Source: Hoplostethus atlanticus (taxonomy: Eukaryota > Chordata > Actinopteri > Trachichthyiformes > Trachichthyidae). Taken from it: DNA of 64,000 bases. The stretch covers positions 689,001 to 753,000 of the forward strand of contig JAXDDX010000013.1 of NCBI GenBank assembly GCA_034670405.1, in the 5' to 3' direction. Shown here one piece after another: positions 23,579 through 37,239 of the stretch; positions within the stretch are counted from its first letter, which is position 1; the number at the start of each line of letters is the position of its first letter. The notes beneath the pieces were generated by a model that saw nothing but the letters and a program-made list of their open reading frames with translations, did not search any database and had not been told where the DNA came from. Made by a program: the position numbers and the translations under genes.

Positions 23579-23842
23579 GCAAGCCGCAAAGGTCAACAAT
23601 CTGACCTGGCCTACAAAGACAAAGATAAAATGACCCAGACTTGCCCCCCCGCTTCCAAAATTCATTCTGCCAATGAATTTTGATGTGTTATTGGATGTCC
23701 AGTGTCTACCCCCTCCCTCTTTGGGGTATTGGCTCAATTCCTTCTCTAATGGCACTGGTGTAATGGACTGTGTCTGCTTATTTGGGCCAACTCAATACAA
23801 TAAATCAGGCATTATCTCTGCTGCTTTAGTGGTGGCAGGCCA
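23579..23842. repeat. Duplicated block, copy 1 (interrupted form)
   Basis: Bases 23579-23671 and 23799-23842 recur at 24898-25040. Identity is near complete from CAATCTGACCTGGCCTACAA onward. The 127 bases in the middle are absent from copy 2. Confidence 0.85.
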
Positions 23843-24648
23843 CCAGGTCCTATTGGGGGAAAGTCCTAATTACAACAAAGACACAAGTTAGAGGCTGATG
23901 TGGCTGCTGGCATTCAGGGGGCTCAATAGCTTAGGTATTGGCCTGCCTCCAGAGTTCATGAACTATTAACTCACTGTCTGGAAGGAGCAGCCCACATTCA
24001 CATATGCTCAGCAAGCACACTTCCTTTTTCCCATCAACTCAGTGATTTCTCCACAACGGTGGCTCTACCTGATAGGTCTAAATGGATTTGGAGCAATTGT
24101 TGGTGAAGTCAATGTACACAACTGAGCCCCAGTTAGACTGAGCACATGATTCCACTTGGCTGAAAACATACGTGTGATAGGCTACATTTTGTTGTTGCTA
24201 GTGTGTTTGCTTGTTGGTTAGATACAGTTAAATGTAATGTTGTATTTCAAACTGCCCTTATTTATCATCTCCTCCCAAAGTCTACGAGGACAGCGGTTTC
24301 CCAGGGGGAAGGGATGCCACGACCCCACAGGTGAGTCACAACCAGGCAGCCAGACTGCAGTGTGAGGGCGAGGGGGAGCGCATTGTGCATATGAAGCTTG
24401 TCAAAACCCCACTGAGATAAAAAATGCCAGAGCGAGCCTTTATTGGCACTTGAGGAAATGAATGAGTTCGCTGGAAGTTTATGGAGCGTGGACTTTGACA
24501 ACTGAAAAGGTCTTAATCCATAAATTTGCAATTCCACCAGTCTATTTGGCAGGGGTACAAACCAGCATTTTTTATGGTTTATAATATATAATTCAAGAAA
24601 CAATTTGGACCAGTGAAAAATGAGAGTGCCTGGTGAACTTTGAAATGA

Positions 24649-24701
24649 ACACACACACACACACACATACACACACATACACACACATACACACACATAC
24701 A

Positions 24702-24758
<57 letters not shown>
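24649..24758. repeat. (AC)n microsatellite with periodic T interruptions
   Basis: About 110 bp of AC; the first half has a T replacing C every 12 bases or so (ACACACACAT units), the second half is pure. Confidence 0.95.
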
Positions 24759-24760
<2 letters not shown>

Positions 24761-24897
24761 AGAGTGTTGAAAGGTGTTGACTCTTTACTCTGACCTTAGT
24801 TGTGTGTGAGGCGGGTTTCTCAGGTTTCTCGTGTCAACTCAGGGTTATCCTTACTTGACGATATTTACATGGGGACTGATCCAAACCCATGTTATCC

Positions 24898-25040
24898 AGC
24901 AAGCCGCAAGATTTGCACAACAATCTGACCTGGCCTACAAAGACAAAGATAAAATGACCCAGACTTGCCCCCCCGCTTCCAAAATTCATTCTGCCTGAAT
25001 AAATCAGGCATTATCTCTGCTGCTTTAGTGGTGGCAGGCC
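24898..25040. repeat. Duplicated block, copy 2 (deleted form)
   Basis: Copy of 23579-23842 lacking its central 127 bases; the two flanks are joined at CTGCCTGAATAAATC near 24991-25005. High identity suggests a recent event. Confidence 0.85.
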
Positions 25041-28000
25041 TCTGTGGTTTGTGAACAAAAAGGCCCTGCGCCCCACACATGACACCAATGTTGTAGTGTG
25101 TAAACAAGTTTATACAAGGGTAAAAAAACGATTTAGCTCTTTGTTTAACCTCTAGGCTTTAGCTATATATCACAATCAGGACTTCATTATGATCTATTTC
25201 AATGTAATTTATTGAAGTTATAGAAGATTTACTTGTCAGTCATATATACAGGCAAAGTGTCTCCAAACGTTTCAGTTATTGTGAGACTTTGCCCTCATTT
25301 CCTTCAGACAATAAATTAAAAGAATGGGAAAGCAATTCAAGCCATCATGAGACTTCAGCAATGGTTTCCCTATGACTCAGAGTGAGGCTGGCTGCAGCGC
25401 CGTGTCTCTCTGATCAAAGCGCTGTGTTGGATGTGTGAGCTAAAAGCTCACAGCCACGCTGCCAATGTTGCTGTGCATTTGTGTGTCACCAGGACGACAA
25501 TGCACCAATATATCACAGGCCTGTTAAGAGTGGATGACAGCTTCCTCTCTCCGGTTAGCATCATCCTCTTTTGTAGCCAATCGGAAAAGCGGGTGTATGG
25601 CTCTTTCACTCTTGTCCTGACTTTGCCAACTAGCATGTTGAAACTCTGGGCTAATGGGATGCCTACTTGTAAAAGTTGGCACTAGGCAACAATTGCCTAA
25701 CATTAAGCCGAGACTGACTCTTGATCAGTGCTTTTAGTCAGTGGAGCTGGATGCTTTGTACACAAGACAAGCCATATGTGTTTTTCTCTGCTGTGTTTCT
25801 TTCATCCTCTCTCCTGGACTGAAGATTCCCAGCAGTGTCTGCCGAAGGACAGAAGACAGGAAATGAGTCCCCCGAGCCATACGTGGCCCAGATAACAAAT
25901 AATGTGCACACAACCTTGATCTCTCCATGTCTTCTTGTATTTTACTTTCCTTCCCTTCCTCTCTCTGCACAGACAGTACAGAAGCGCACCACATGTGCAC
26001 ACACACTCAACAGTGAAAGAGGTCTGCCTCGCGTTCTGCAGTAGGTGTCACAGGTGAAACTAAAGCCTGGGCTTGAACCAAATAGGCCAATCCCCGGGTG
26101 AAAGCAAAACTACCAGTATTTGTACTGCAGTGCCCACAAAGTCTCAGCTTTTTTAAATTTTTCTAATTTGGACCGATTTTCTATGAAGATTAATTGCATT
26201 TTGATCTTGGCTCTGTAACTCACAGCAAGGTAATATCTACAGATATGCTGCCCTATATCTACACCCACCAAAATGGAGGTCACAGCCAAGGTTGTCTATC
26301 GAGGCCCTTGGCATTCCAGCACATTATCAGAGCACATTAGAGAGATTCCCTGGGGACACCAAGATAAGGGCGGCGGCGGGGGGGGGGGGACTGGAAGTCA
26401 CTATAGATTAACGCCTGACAATGGAAATGTTCCTGCAACTAGAAAAGTGTTGGCGTGCACACGCACACCCCAGGTCCCTGATCCTCTCACTCTCTCTCTC
26501 TCTCACACACACACACACTCTCAGGTTGCAGCCCTCCCACCCTTCCTCCGCCTATCAGTTGCTGCTGCTGTCCATTCACATTCTGCTGCAAGCCAACATG
26601 GGACACAGACACTATACTGCTTATGTCAGGGACCGCTTTCTGTCACTTCATACAGGGACTCCAAAGGGTTTACCGGCCGAGGTAAAAGTTTTAGAATTGT
26701 GTAGCAAGTCAAAGCTTCAATTGTGTGTAGCTCAATCGTTTGAAGTGTGGCCAAAGAATTGCAACAGATATCAGATACAGGAGAAGTCCCACTTTAGAAG
26801 AAACACCATTCAGGGGGAGCATCATATCCAGGCCTGCATAGATGCTCTCTCTCTCTCGCAGTGTTGTTAATTTTTCCCAAACAAGTTCTTGACTCTCTTA
26901 ACTCTTAACACTTTTAAACCCAGATTCCATTAATCAGTCCTTTTTTTCTGCAAAGGGGAAATGTATGCCCTTAGATAAATCCCTCAACTCATAGTCGTCA
27001 ATCATATGGATAGCAACGGACAAGCAGAATATAGCTTAGACTATGTCTGTCTGTATTAGCCTCATTGTGTTGTCACTGATGACTTTAAAAGAAAGGTCAA
27101 CGTAGCAGCTATGGCAGCAATAAAAACCTCAAAGGACTAGCTTCTCAGGTTATGATGGCATCTTGACAAAGTACCACGACAAAGTACCGCATCAAAGTCA
27201 CCCAGGGTCATTTCCAAAATAAAGTTTGGAGACGCGTCGGGTATAAGAATATACCTCAGCTGCAGAGGTGTACCGTTGGGCTCAGCTAATGCCGTCTCAC
27301 TCTGGCCTTATTCCGTGTTTCTCTTCCTTTGACTGAGGGTTTTTCAGTGCTTTTCCTCAAAGCTTTTCTCCCCGGGAGGTCCGTGCTGTTTATCGGAGGC
27401 GGGTGGTTTTAAGCTGCAGCTCTGCAGTCCTTCTGCTGCCTTGGGCCTTTCCTCATACAACCTCTCCATTAGTGGGTCAGTTGAGTGCTGCTGGAGACAC
27501 AGAGAAAGTCGAGCTCTACAGCTGCAGACTGGCTAGGAACATTATAAACGGACAAAGGCCGACCGAGAGGGGAGGGAGGGAGTGTGGGGGAAATAGAAAG
27601 AGAGCTCTGCAAGAGGCAGCCAATAATTAAGGCGACATTAGTTAACTTGAATGCCAGTGCAGGCAACACAAAAGATAAGTCAGTCCCTTTCACTGAGTAA
27701 CACAGCGCCAAAAGTGGAAAAAAAAAACCCCTGAAAGGCCCAGTTGAGTCTGCTACCACCGCGGGCAGTCATTTTAACATGCCCATGCCAATGTGGAAGC
27801 CCTTCAAACAACGGAGGCCACATCCAAATAATAAACACAAGCGGAGGAGACAGTAGGGTTTCAAGGGCTGTGGGCTCCAGCTGCCAAGCGACTATCTCAT
27901 CCAGCATCCCGGACTCCCAGGAAGAAACCCGGCACTAACGCAGGAGCCGGCGTGCCCTCCTTATACAGGCAGAGACATTCCCAGGCCACAATCAATCTAG

Positions 28001-28480
28001 TCGACACAGAGACAATCGGCAAGGAAGACATGTTGAGCATCAGTAGAGGAAGGTGAACTCTAACTATGACAGGATGAGTCCGATGAACAGCTGAAAGTAA
28101 ATGATCATGTGTCTAATATCTCAATGTAAAATATGTCTTTGTCAGGCTCAACGCGCCGTTAAGGCATCCCAAGTACAGGATATGAGTAGAGGAAATTAGT
28201 TCTCCGCTATCTACTCTACGTGTTTGTCTTTACCCTGAGGGAGTAGACCAGGGTGGGGTAATGACCTGCTCATTGGATTAGACTCTTAATGAATTAGCTC
28301 CTGGGAAACAAAAAAGCTATCATGAATTTGAGTGACTTTATTTTGATGCTCAGTGGGAGAAAAGTAGCTGGAAATATGACAGCGCTTGTCCAGATAAGTT
28401 GGTTTTAAGCGCTAACATATGTTTGAAAAAAGTCCAAATCCAAAATTGTCACTTGAATAGAACTGAGTCATCCGAGTCAC

Positions 28481-28517
28481 ACTCACACACTCACACACAC
28501 ACACACACACACACACA
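28481..28517. repeat. (CA)n microsatellite
   Basis: CA run in the long FAR intron. Confidence 0.9.
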
Positions 28518-28880
28518 GAATCATTGCAAAATGTTTCCTGTATCCTCCATCTCAACTCGCCAAAGTATGTAGGTTGAGACATTACCCTGTACACACACCC
28601 ACTTCATTACACTGCACTTCAAACGGTCCTTGCATTACCCTACAAAAAGGCAGGGGGAAAAAAACTGACTTCCACTTAATTTGTTTATAGCAGCTAAAGG
28701 CTAATCTAATGAGAGTTAATTATCTTAGCTGTGGGCTTCAAAGATTTAAACTGCGTCTCTTTAATTTAATATATGTTTTTTCCTCCCATTTTACCCAGAG
28801 CCACTTTGAAAGTTGCCTATACAAATGAAGGTCGTTGGCCGCTATCAGATATCTGGCTCCAGGAGATTGAGAGTGAAAGA

Positions 28881-28955
28881 GTGTGTGTGCACATTTGTGT
28901 GTGTGTGTGTGTGTGTGTGTGCACATTTGTGTGTGTGTGTGTGTGTGCATGTGCA
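28881..28955. repeat. (GT)n microsatellite with two GCACATTT interruptions
   Basis: GT runs separated twice by GCACATTT, indicating duplication of a unit within the array. Confidence 0.9.
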
Positions 28956-29894
28956 TGGTCTACATTATGTCTGACGGTAGAGGGATTGTGTAATTACGCC
29001 AGCTGCCTCTGAGTGACAGGCCCTCTTGGTGCTGTGGTGTCAGTTTACGTCTGGCACAAACCCAGACCAGTAACTGAGTTCAACGTGCTGTGGCAGGGCC
29101 AGGAGGTCAGAAACCTGCACCGCGGTCATGGTATGGCTCCCGAGCACCTCTGTCGAGTAACAAATATCACTGGCTTCCTACTTAGGTGATAATCTTACCA
29201 CAGGGATACGATAGCGGGCCGACAATTTGGTGTATGACGTATTTCCTACAGTAACACGAGGAGATCCAGAACATAACTCCCGTGGCACTTGATTTCCCAT
29301 CTGTCCTACCATCTATTACATAACACTTCCTGGAAAGACATCACGCATGTATATTATAAAACTGCACATATTTTATAGCATGGCATTATAACAATCACTC
29401 TGCAAAAACGTGAGCATGAGAAATGCATGAAACTGTCCGATCTACAATAAAGTGATAACCCTACAGCTTGATTAAGCACACGTGGAATCAAAAAAAAGGT
29501 TTTAAACCAATTCAATATTTGAAGTGACACTACAACTTGCTGGAATAGAGACAAAAGTGTAGAAACAGGTCGTGTTGTTTGACGCTGCTCACACCTTTGA
29601 AATGAATGCCATTTCTTGTTTTGCCTCTTGCTCCCTGCTGAGCGGGTGGTTCAGATGTGGAGAGCCCAGTGGTTGTTAATGACTGAGTGGTTTGAGACGG
29701 CCATTATCACAATGGCTGGCAAATGCCACCTCTTTCAGCAGCCTGACAAGCACACATATGTACACGTGGTGGCGATGGGAACATTTAACTGGTGACTTAA
29801 CTGGTTCAAGCCCCTTATCATAGAAACAGGCTGGGGCTTCAGGGCACAGCAGCCCTGTCACTTATCCCGCAACTACATTTTCCTAATGTGGAAA

Positions 29895-30110
29895 GAGGGA
29901 TGGATAGGGATATCACTTGCAGGGTTTAGCAACTGATTCTTCCATGGTTGCTTCCTGCTCTCCATATATGCCGTTTGACCTGGGGTGATTGATTGCTCAA
30001 TAATAGATGACTACTGTCTCCTATGTCAAGCTCTATGTGAAGAGATGTACGTATTACAACTGCATTTACCATAGCATAGGCCATAGCATGGATATACCTG
30101 CTTGCTGAAT
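29895..30110. repeat. Diverged dispersed repeat, copy A
   Basis: Shares with 31665-31895 the ordered blocks GGATAGGGATATC, CTGGGGTGATTGATT, AATAATAGAT, ATGTGAAGA and GCTGAATT, with many changes. The family was not identified. Confidence 0.6.
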
Positions 30111-31664
30111 TGATACGTCATGACCTGACCATGCTTTTGAACAACAGGCAGCTCACTAGCCTCGACACCTATAGCTGTGATGGATAGATTTGATCGAGTA
30201 TCGGGTGATAAGATCCATTACCGTTAACAGGACAGCGGGAGACACATACACACGCACAACTCACAGTAATGTACTACACACATACTTGATACCTTTGCCT
30301 GGTTTTGTTGCCAGTCAGATCTATAATTAATGGCAGGGAACCCTGGCATCATTGCTGAGCTGTCTGGGCATCTCATCCATCCATCCACCCCATATACAGA
30401 TTAGAGCAGAGGCGGAGAACACAAACACCGGCAGATTTGAACACGGGGGGAAAAGAATGAACATCCACAGATTATTTCAGCATTACACCGCTGGTGGGCA
30501 GATTATGATACGGTTGAAGATTTCTCAAAAAGAGATCTCTCTTTTTGTTGAATGGTGAAATGAAGCGAAATGAATCTGGACCAGAAGGATGGAGATGTGT
30601 GAGTGTGTGTTGGAGGGGGGGTTGTGAGCCATAGTTTGTAAGTAAAACCATGCATGGTTGTGCAAATTATTCTTGGAAAGATTTCAAATTCAAACATACA
30701 GCTGTGACATTGTCATTTGCATCAAACCCCACAATTTACAAAAGTTATCCAAGCCATTGTCAGTCAAACTAAAAGGAAAACTGAGTCATGACATGTACAG
30801 ACAATGCCTTTGGAGAGAATAAAAGGCCATATCGTCAATGAAAACTCACTAACCACAGGAGTCCATATTTTATTTTCTTTGATTTGACTGCATTTTCAGT
30901 TTTAACAAACCACTCCATGGTTCGCTTCTAAGTGGCCTAAGGAGTGGCTGCCTTGACCCTTGACCCCAGACAATATTGTGAAGCCTTGTGGTGCCTGTGT
31001 AAAGGATGTAACCACAATAAGGTCCTGCTCTTGTGTGTCTATCTCTTTGACCAATCAGCAGGCAAGTGGCAGGAAAGAGTGAGATTTCAGGTCTCTGTTA
31101 AGGTCTCAATAAAGGTTGGACTGAACAGGATAAGAGGGCGCTAAACGTGCCCTTGGCCTCCAGCCATACTGCCTATGTATAGGAGCCTGGGCGTTGGGCC
31201 ACCCCTGTCACTGACATCCCTAATGGGGTCTGAGAGAATCATCACTCAAAATTACCCCCAGAGGCTTATTCTATTTACTCCCTAAAAAAGACACAACACT
31301 GAGTTGTGAAGGACATTTATACTGTGGTGATCAGAAACAGGAATTCATTACAAGCATTTCTACCAGTCATGGACTACATCAACTAGCGCTCCTCACCTAC
31401 AGCTAACCCCACAGCTGATGATGCACTCAGTTCTTATAAGGGATACCGGAAATATGAGCACCTGGGAAACACTCACATCAACCACCTAGTGGTAGCTCCA
31501 AACAAGGAATATGAGAGGTTTTTGACAGCTCCGATAACAGAAGTGTGTAGTTCCCAAACTGAATGCAAATACATGGTTTGGGTAAAATTTGCTTTGAAAT
31601 TGTCATTAGGCTTACAACGGCTCAGTGTGAATTTACAGATTTCTCAGTGTGGAAGGGTTACTTG

Positions 31665-31895
31665 AATGGATAGGGATATCCCTTGCCTCATTCCTACTGC
31701 ACTGCACTTCATAGAAACCACTTGCTGTTCGATCTGGGGTGATTGATTACTTAATAATAGATTACTCTTGTCCCTTACACCATCAACCTCCATGTGAAGA
31801 TATCTGTGTTAGAATTGCATTGACATGCATGGTAAACTGCACCCCTGAGGCCATAGTATGGCTTTACCTCCCTGCTGAATTACAGTTTTGTCAAT
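31665..31895. repeat. Diverged dispersed repeat, copy B
   Basis: Partner of 29895-30110 with blocks in the same order. The short block AATAATAGATTACT recurs again near 32319, just before the tandem hairpin unit. Confidence 0.6.
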
Positions 31896-32025
31896 GTGGA
31901 AGGGTTAAACTGAGCCAGCCTGCCCTGCACTACCTGGTGCGTCATGTTCCTGGACCTCAACCACTCAGATGAAAGTAACCATGAAAGGAATGTTGCAACG
32001 TCTTGCCAAGCCAAGCCGCCTGCTC

Positions 32026-32320
32026 ATCACCGGTGTCTCATCACATATCTACTTGTGAGCCAAGACCATGTTAGATATGTTATCAGTCAGGAACGTCCAC
32101 TGAATCACGCAAGATGGGAAAAGGCTTGTGTATCAGTGAACTATTGACGCACTTGAATATTTCCTTTCGGTACTGTCAGCATTTGTAGTCAACTGAAGGC
32201 AACTGAAATAATCAGTTGCCTTCAGTTGACTACAATCTGCCTTACAATCTGTTACAATCTGTACTCTGTATAACATAGCTCAGTGTGTCCTTGTGTCCAG
32301 CCAGCCTGTGTGGTCATCAT
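32026..32320. repeat. Tandem block, unit 1, with perfect hairpin
   Basis: Nearly identical to 32341-32613. Holds perfect 24-bp inverted arms at 32183-32206 and 32212-32235 around a 5-nt AATAA loop. Directly after the hairpin, TACAATCTG is repeated three times in this unit. Confidence 0.9.
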
Positions 32321-32340
32321 AATAATAGATTACTGTTGGC

Positions 32341-32613
32341 TCACCGGTGTCTCATCACATATCTACTTGTGAGCCAAGACCATGTTAGATATGTTATCAG
32401 TCAGGAACGTCCACTGAATCACGCAAGATGAGAAAAGGCTTGTGTATCAGTGAACTATTGACGCACTTGAATATTTCCTTTCGGTACTGTCAGCATTTGT
32501 AGTCAACTGAAGGCAACTGAAATAATCAGTTGCCTTCAGTTGACTACAATCTGTACTCTGTATAACATAGCTCAGTGTGTCCTTGTGTCCAGCCTGGCCT
32601 GTGTGGTCATCAT
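32341..32613. repeat. Tandem block, unit 2, with perfect hairpin
   Basis: Second unit in the same orientation; hairpin arms at 32497-32520 and 32526-32549 with the same AATAA loop. Only a handful of bases differ from unit 1 apart from the missing TACAATCTG repeats. Confidence 0.9.
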
Positions 32614-34031
32614 TGGCTCCGTCAATCCACACTGGGGAGTCAGTGTCAGAAAGCACCTCTAAATCTTCTCAATTACCCTCAGATGACATGCTGTTAACAG
32701 AGAACTCATGTCCTTGTGGGGTTCAATGTCACACACCCAGGCTCACCCTCCCCTACAATATCTCACTGGTTATTAGCAACCGAGAGGCCCACTGGAAGTA
32801 GGAGGAGGGGTGTAGCGATGTGACTCATGTTTATTTACAGCAATTGCTTAATTCTTCAGTTTAACAGTCGATATCTTGATAAATTTAGCCAAGTCATAAC
32901 AGAATATGACTTTCCTGAGAGGACCATCTATCCTCAGGGTTGGTTTGGGACCTACAGGCCCCCTCTCATGGTGCCCTGGCTTTTTTTCCCTCATGCTTAC
33001 CATCCAGTGCCATGGCACTAAATGCTGATGCAGACCTATCTGGAGGCCTCCCATGAGGAATGACCAGGCGCAGGTGCATTCCTTTTCTTAGCGCCTGGCC
33101 TGGTGCTAAAGAAATGGCACAACCAACATTAGCCTACATGATGTGCTAGTTTTAGCCGATTTAGTTTTCCCCCCTTTCAGCAGGGTGGTTTCTACTAAAC
33201 CTGCTCTTCTGTTTACGACAGCTGAATGACAACATTTATGTTTTTTCTATCGCCTACTTCCTCATCATGAGACATTTACAGTGATTTATGTTTGACAGCC
33301 TTTAGCTCTATGCCAACTCTCTCACTGGCCTGACTGGCATGAGAACCGCAAATGCTAAATCCTGTGGTGATGACAGTACAGGCAATAAAGGAAGGACTTA
33401 AAAAAACCTGTCTCTAAACATGAAAATAAAACATGCCTGCTTTAAAAGATCGATAGAGAAAACATACTAAAAACATGTCTCTTTTCTTGTTGGTTCTGAT
33501 TACGGACACAGTTAACTAAATCAATCGACCAGTAACATCTGAGGACTTCCTCCCACTGGGCTAATCACAGGAAGCATACTCACATTACGTCTCCCCTCTT
33601 TACGGTGGCCTGCGTTATTCATTCTCTTAATGGCCACTAAGCATACCATCACTAATCCTGTGCTGTATTTAGCCTCTAATAATACAAATAAAGAATAAAA
33701 AAGATATAAAGCCAAACAAAAGTACAAAAATATCCAAAGTGCAAAAGTAAAAGAAAAGTCCCGGGTGCAAAACAGGGAATTGTGCAAAAAGGTGATGTTT
33801 AAGGCTGCTTTGTCATACAAAGTGACATTGGCGTAGGAAAACCATCACTCCTTGGGATACAACAACAAGACAGCAAGTCAGCTAACTTCCTTGTGTGACT
33901 GCTGGCAATGCAGCTGAGGAAGGAGTTTATTGTGCAATACATTACATTACATTACAAGAACTACTAGTCACCAGAAATCGTAAGTGCATCTCCTCCCCAA
34001 ACAAGCAGCTAAGAGCATAACCAGTGCTATC

Positions 34032-34112
<81 letters not shown>
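34032..34112. repeat. (ATCT)n microsatellite
   Basis: About 20 uninterrupted tetranucleotide units. Confidence 0.97.
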
Positions 34113-35030
34113 CCTGGTTCACTGTGTCAATATCTAAACTGATGCATGATTCAGGCCATTCAGATTTGTCCAGATGCAAAGAATGCAGGCTAACGTTTAC
34201 ATGCTCAATGTGCCTTTTCGTCTCCCCCCATTCAGCACACAGTTAACATGATTAACCTAACTGACAACTCTGGCTGTTGAGAGATTTGCATCCTTGCAGC
34301 GGCTGTTGCTCCGGGGGGAGATGTTGCAACCACCTCACCCCAGATAATTTCTTTATATTGTGGCCCTCTCAACCACCTGGGCCAATGGACGCAGTGACGG
34401 AGCGGTCAAAAGCTGAACTTGAGATGGATGCTGATGCCCAGTGCTCCCCTGCTGTTCTCCCATCATGCCTCTGTGCTTGCCATACTGCTCTCGGTGGAAG
34501 TGCATGGAGGAAAAACACATTTACTAAGCGCTAAAAGATTCATCACGCCCTGCTTTGGAGCTGCAGAGAGAGAGAGAGAGAGAGGGGGGAAGCACAGCAG
34601 ATGTGCATAGCGGAGGTGAAAAGAATAGTAGGCTGGGAGAGAGACAGAGAAAAAAGTGACAGTGGCTCTAATTCACTGCGATGTAAGAAGAGAAGGAGGA
34701 GGGGAGGAAACACAGACGGCACCAAAGAGGACGAGAGGCTGCAGACATCTAAGTAGACTCCAAGAAAGACAGACCTTCGAAGCTAAAAACAGGAAGCGGA
34801 GTCAGCCTTGCGAAATGATTTGTTAAGAGTAGGAGATCAAACAACAGCAACTTTTAACCACACCTTTCAGGAGAAGTGTTTTTTTTTTGCCTCATACATG
34901 CCTTAGACCACTGATCCACCGGGACTCCCCAGGACAAGTGATTAAAGAAAAAAATCCAGTGTCACGTCATGAAATACAACATTACCTATACATACAATTG
35001 ATGGGGGTTAGGAATAAAAGTGTCTGGCAG

Positions 35031-35067
35031 CCATTGAGTCTGATCATACTGGGATCAGACTCAATGG
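35031..35067. repeat. Perfect 15-bp inverted repeat, 7-nt loop
   Basis: Arms 35031-35045 (CCATTGAGTCTGATC) and 35053-35067. No surrounding features tie it to a known element. Confidence 0.85.
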
Positions 35068-35498
35068 GATCACACATTCACGAACATGTGCACGGGCGCA
35101 CACCAACACTTACCTACCACTTATCTCAGAACAAGATATAGGTCATCCTCTGATGATAATTAGAGCCCTTTCTGTGATCCTGATTTAGAAATCACCGCAA
35201 GACACTCCTCATTTTGCCTCATTAAACTGATGACAAGCAACATTTCTGATACAGCACTATCACATCAAAACACCTGCTCATAGTTCGCGTCACATGGCAC
35301 ACTAACACCTATATGAGGCTTACTCTAAACAACAGAGGAGTGATGGTGTGTGAGGAGGCAGGTATACTGTATACATAGGTTGGTTAAGTCCATGGAGAGA
35401 AGTAAACTACTTTTCATTACATTACATGCATCTATAAACTATTATCATGGTAATTACACACACACAAAGGAGTGGAGAGCCATGTAGACAGTAGAGTA

Positions 35499-35740
35499 GT
35501 GGTTCCCAACATGGGATCCGGGGACCTGCAGGGGTCCTTGAGGGGAATGATCAACAGCTTCATTTCACTTTTGAGAATACTGATGGAGTGTGATCAGAGG
35601 TTGCACTCTGTCCAGGCTGTTATTACCCCACCTAAAGGATATCCAGTAAGACAAATCTTCTCACATGGGGGGTCCCTGGAAGAAAATCTTGTCAAAATCA
35701 GGGTCCGTGGTCTAATGTGCATCTATTTGGGGGGGCTAGG
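35499..35740. mobile_element. Degraded hAT-type MITE fragment (possible)
   Basis: Begins AGTGGTTCCCAACATGGGAT followed by CCGGGGACC and GGGGTCCTTGAGGGG, the wording of widespread hAT-derived non-autonomous elements that open with CAGTGGTTCCCAA. The matching inverted end was not found, so it would be a partial copy. Confidence 0.5.
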
Positions 35741-37239
35741 CTGAGCTCCCTTCACAGAAATAACAGCCAAGGCCTAAACTGAACCCAAGCTGCAGCCCCT
35801 GTTGTACATCAGTGGTAAAGAGAATCAGTGGAGCTCTCCATCATCTCATTTTCACATCTCATTCAGATCGCTGGACAAGACCACATCACCGAGAGACAAT
35901 TCAACGGATTCGCCTCCACATGGGGAAGCCGTGCACATTAAAACGACGTGACGGTGCTTTCTGGGTTTCTGCTATAACCCGGTAAGGGCACGGATCCTTA
36001 TTTCGCAGACGCAGACTTGTTTATCGCTGCTGCCGTTTGGCTGCAATGACAGGTATACCGAGATGAATATTTCCACAGACCCGCACAACATTCTTCATGC
36101 ACTAGCGTCAAAACCACAGAATACAACAACACTTCCGGTCACCCTTTTCAAAATAAACCCCTCATTGATGAACATTTGTGACTTTTTTTTTGAGGAGGCC
36201 AATGAACCAAGGTGAAAATAAAGAATATATTTAGAGTAGGAATCTGTAGTAGATGAAAACGTAATTGTGGCTCTTTTCCCAAAAGCTTTTCCCTTTCTAC
36301 TCGTTTTTACCAATATATTTGTCTGGAAACTGCTGAAAGCCAGCATCGATTTCCCCCAGAGTTTTGTTCTAGGCAAGATGGAAAAGCCCCTGAAACAGCA
36401 TTTAGACCATGAGACACTCCAGCAAAACTGCCCATAGAAAACCAAATAAATTAAATTATTTTAGTTGGGTTGGCAGCTCCTTAAGACTGGGTCAGGCAGA
36501 TTTCGTTGCAGGTTTCATAAACTGCCACCTCTAAAGCTAGTAATCATACCATTACCTCTATCACGTCGGAGGTGGACAACACTGACTAGCTGATAATCTT
36601 AATAAAAGGCCAATATTGGAAAATCAATATACCCTCCCAACCCCTCCTTTGTGCAGCATGTATTCATAGCACTGTAGGTGTATTCAGGAGACCATAAATA
36701 CTCAAAAGAAAAACTCTACCACAAATCATAATCCAAACATCTTGGAAGAATGTCTACTACCTTGAAATAGTCTATTTCAACCCATTTAGCTGTGGCAGGA
36801 TTGTTCCTGAAGGCTTTAGAGTGGGAGAGCTCGTTTGTTTGTTCGTTCTTCACACACATATCTTAAAGACCACTGGTCGAATTTTGATCAAACTTGGGGG
36901 AATGATGCGTCTCACCACTGCGCTCCGACGTTTTCAAAATTACACTGATTGGACCAAGCAGGCGTTACAATTACATGTAAAACTTGAAACTTTTAATAAC
37001 CTGTCTAATTTCCCACACCACAAGTTCATATGAAATCTGGTGCACATATCCAGCTGTTCCTGCTGTACAAATTTGCCTCCAGGACATCTGGATTTTCCAC
37101 CAGTCTTGGGTTTCTTGAAAAGCAGTTTTTTGAGGCTTAATCTACTATTGCTACTCATTGTAAGTCACTTTTGATAAAGCATTAGTTAAGTGCCTAAACA
37201 TAATGTAATTATAGGTTCGTTTAAAGTAACAAAATGTAC

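Noticed and set aside
24649..24720. Regularly spaced ACACACACAT units resembling a repeat-spacer array
   Set aside because: Vertebrate microsatellite with periodic substitution; no unique spacers, so not CRISPR-like.
24265..24756. 163-codon minus-strand ORF rich in Cys and Val
   Set aside because: Its first part is the translated CA repeat; the rest has no family features.
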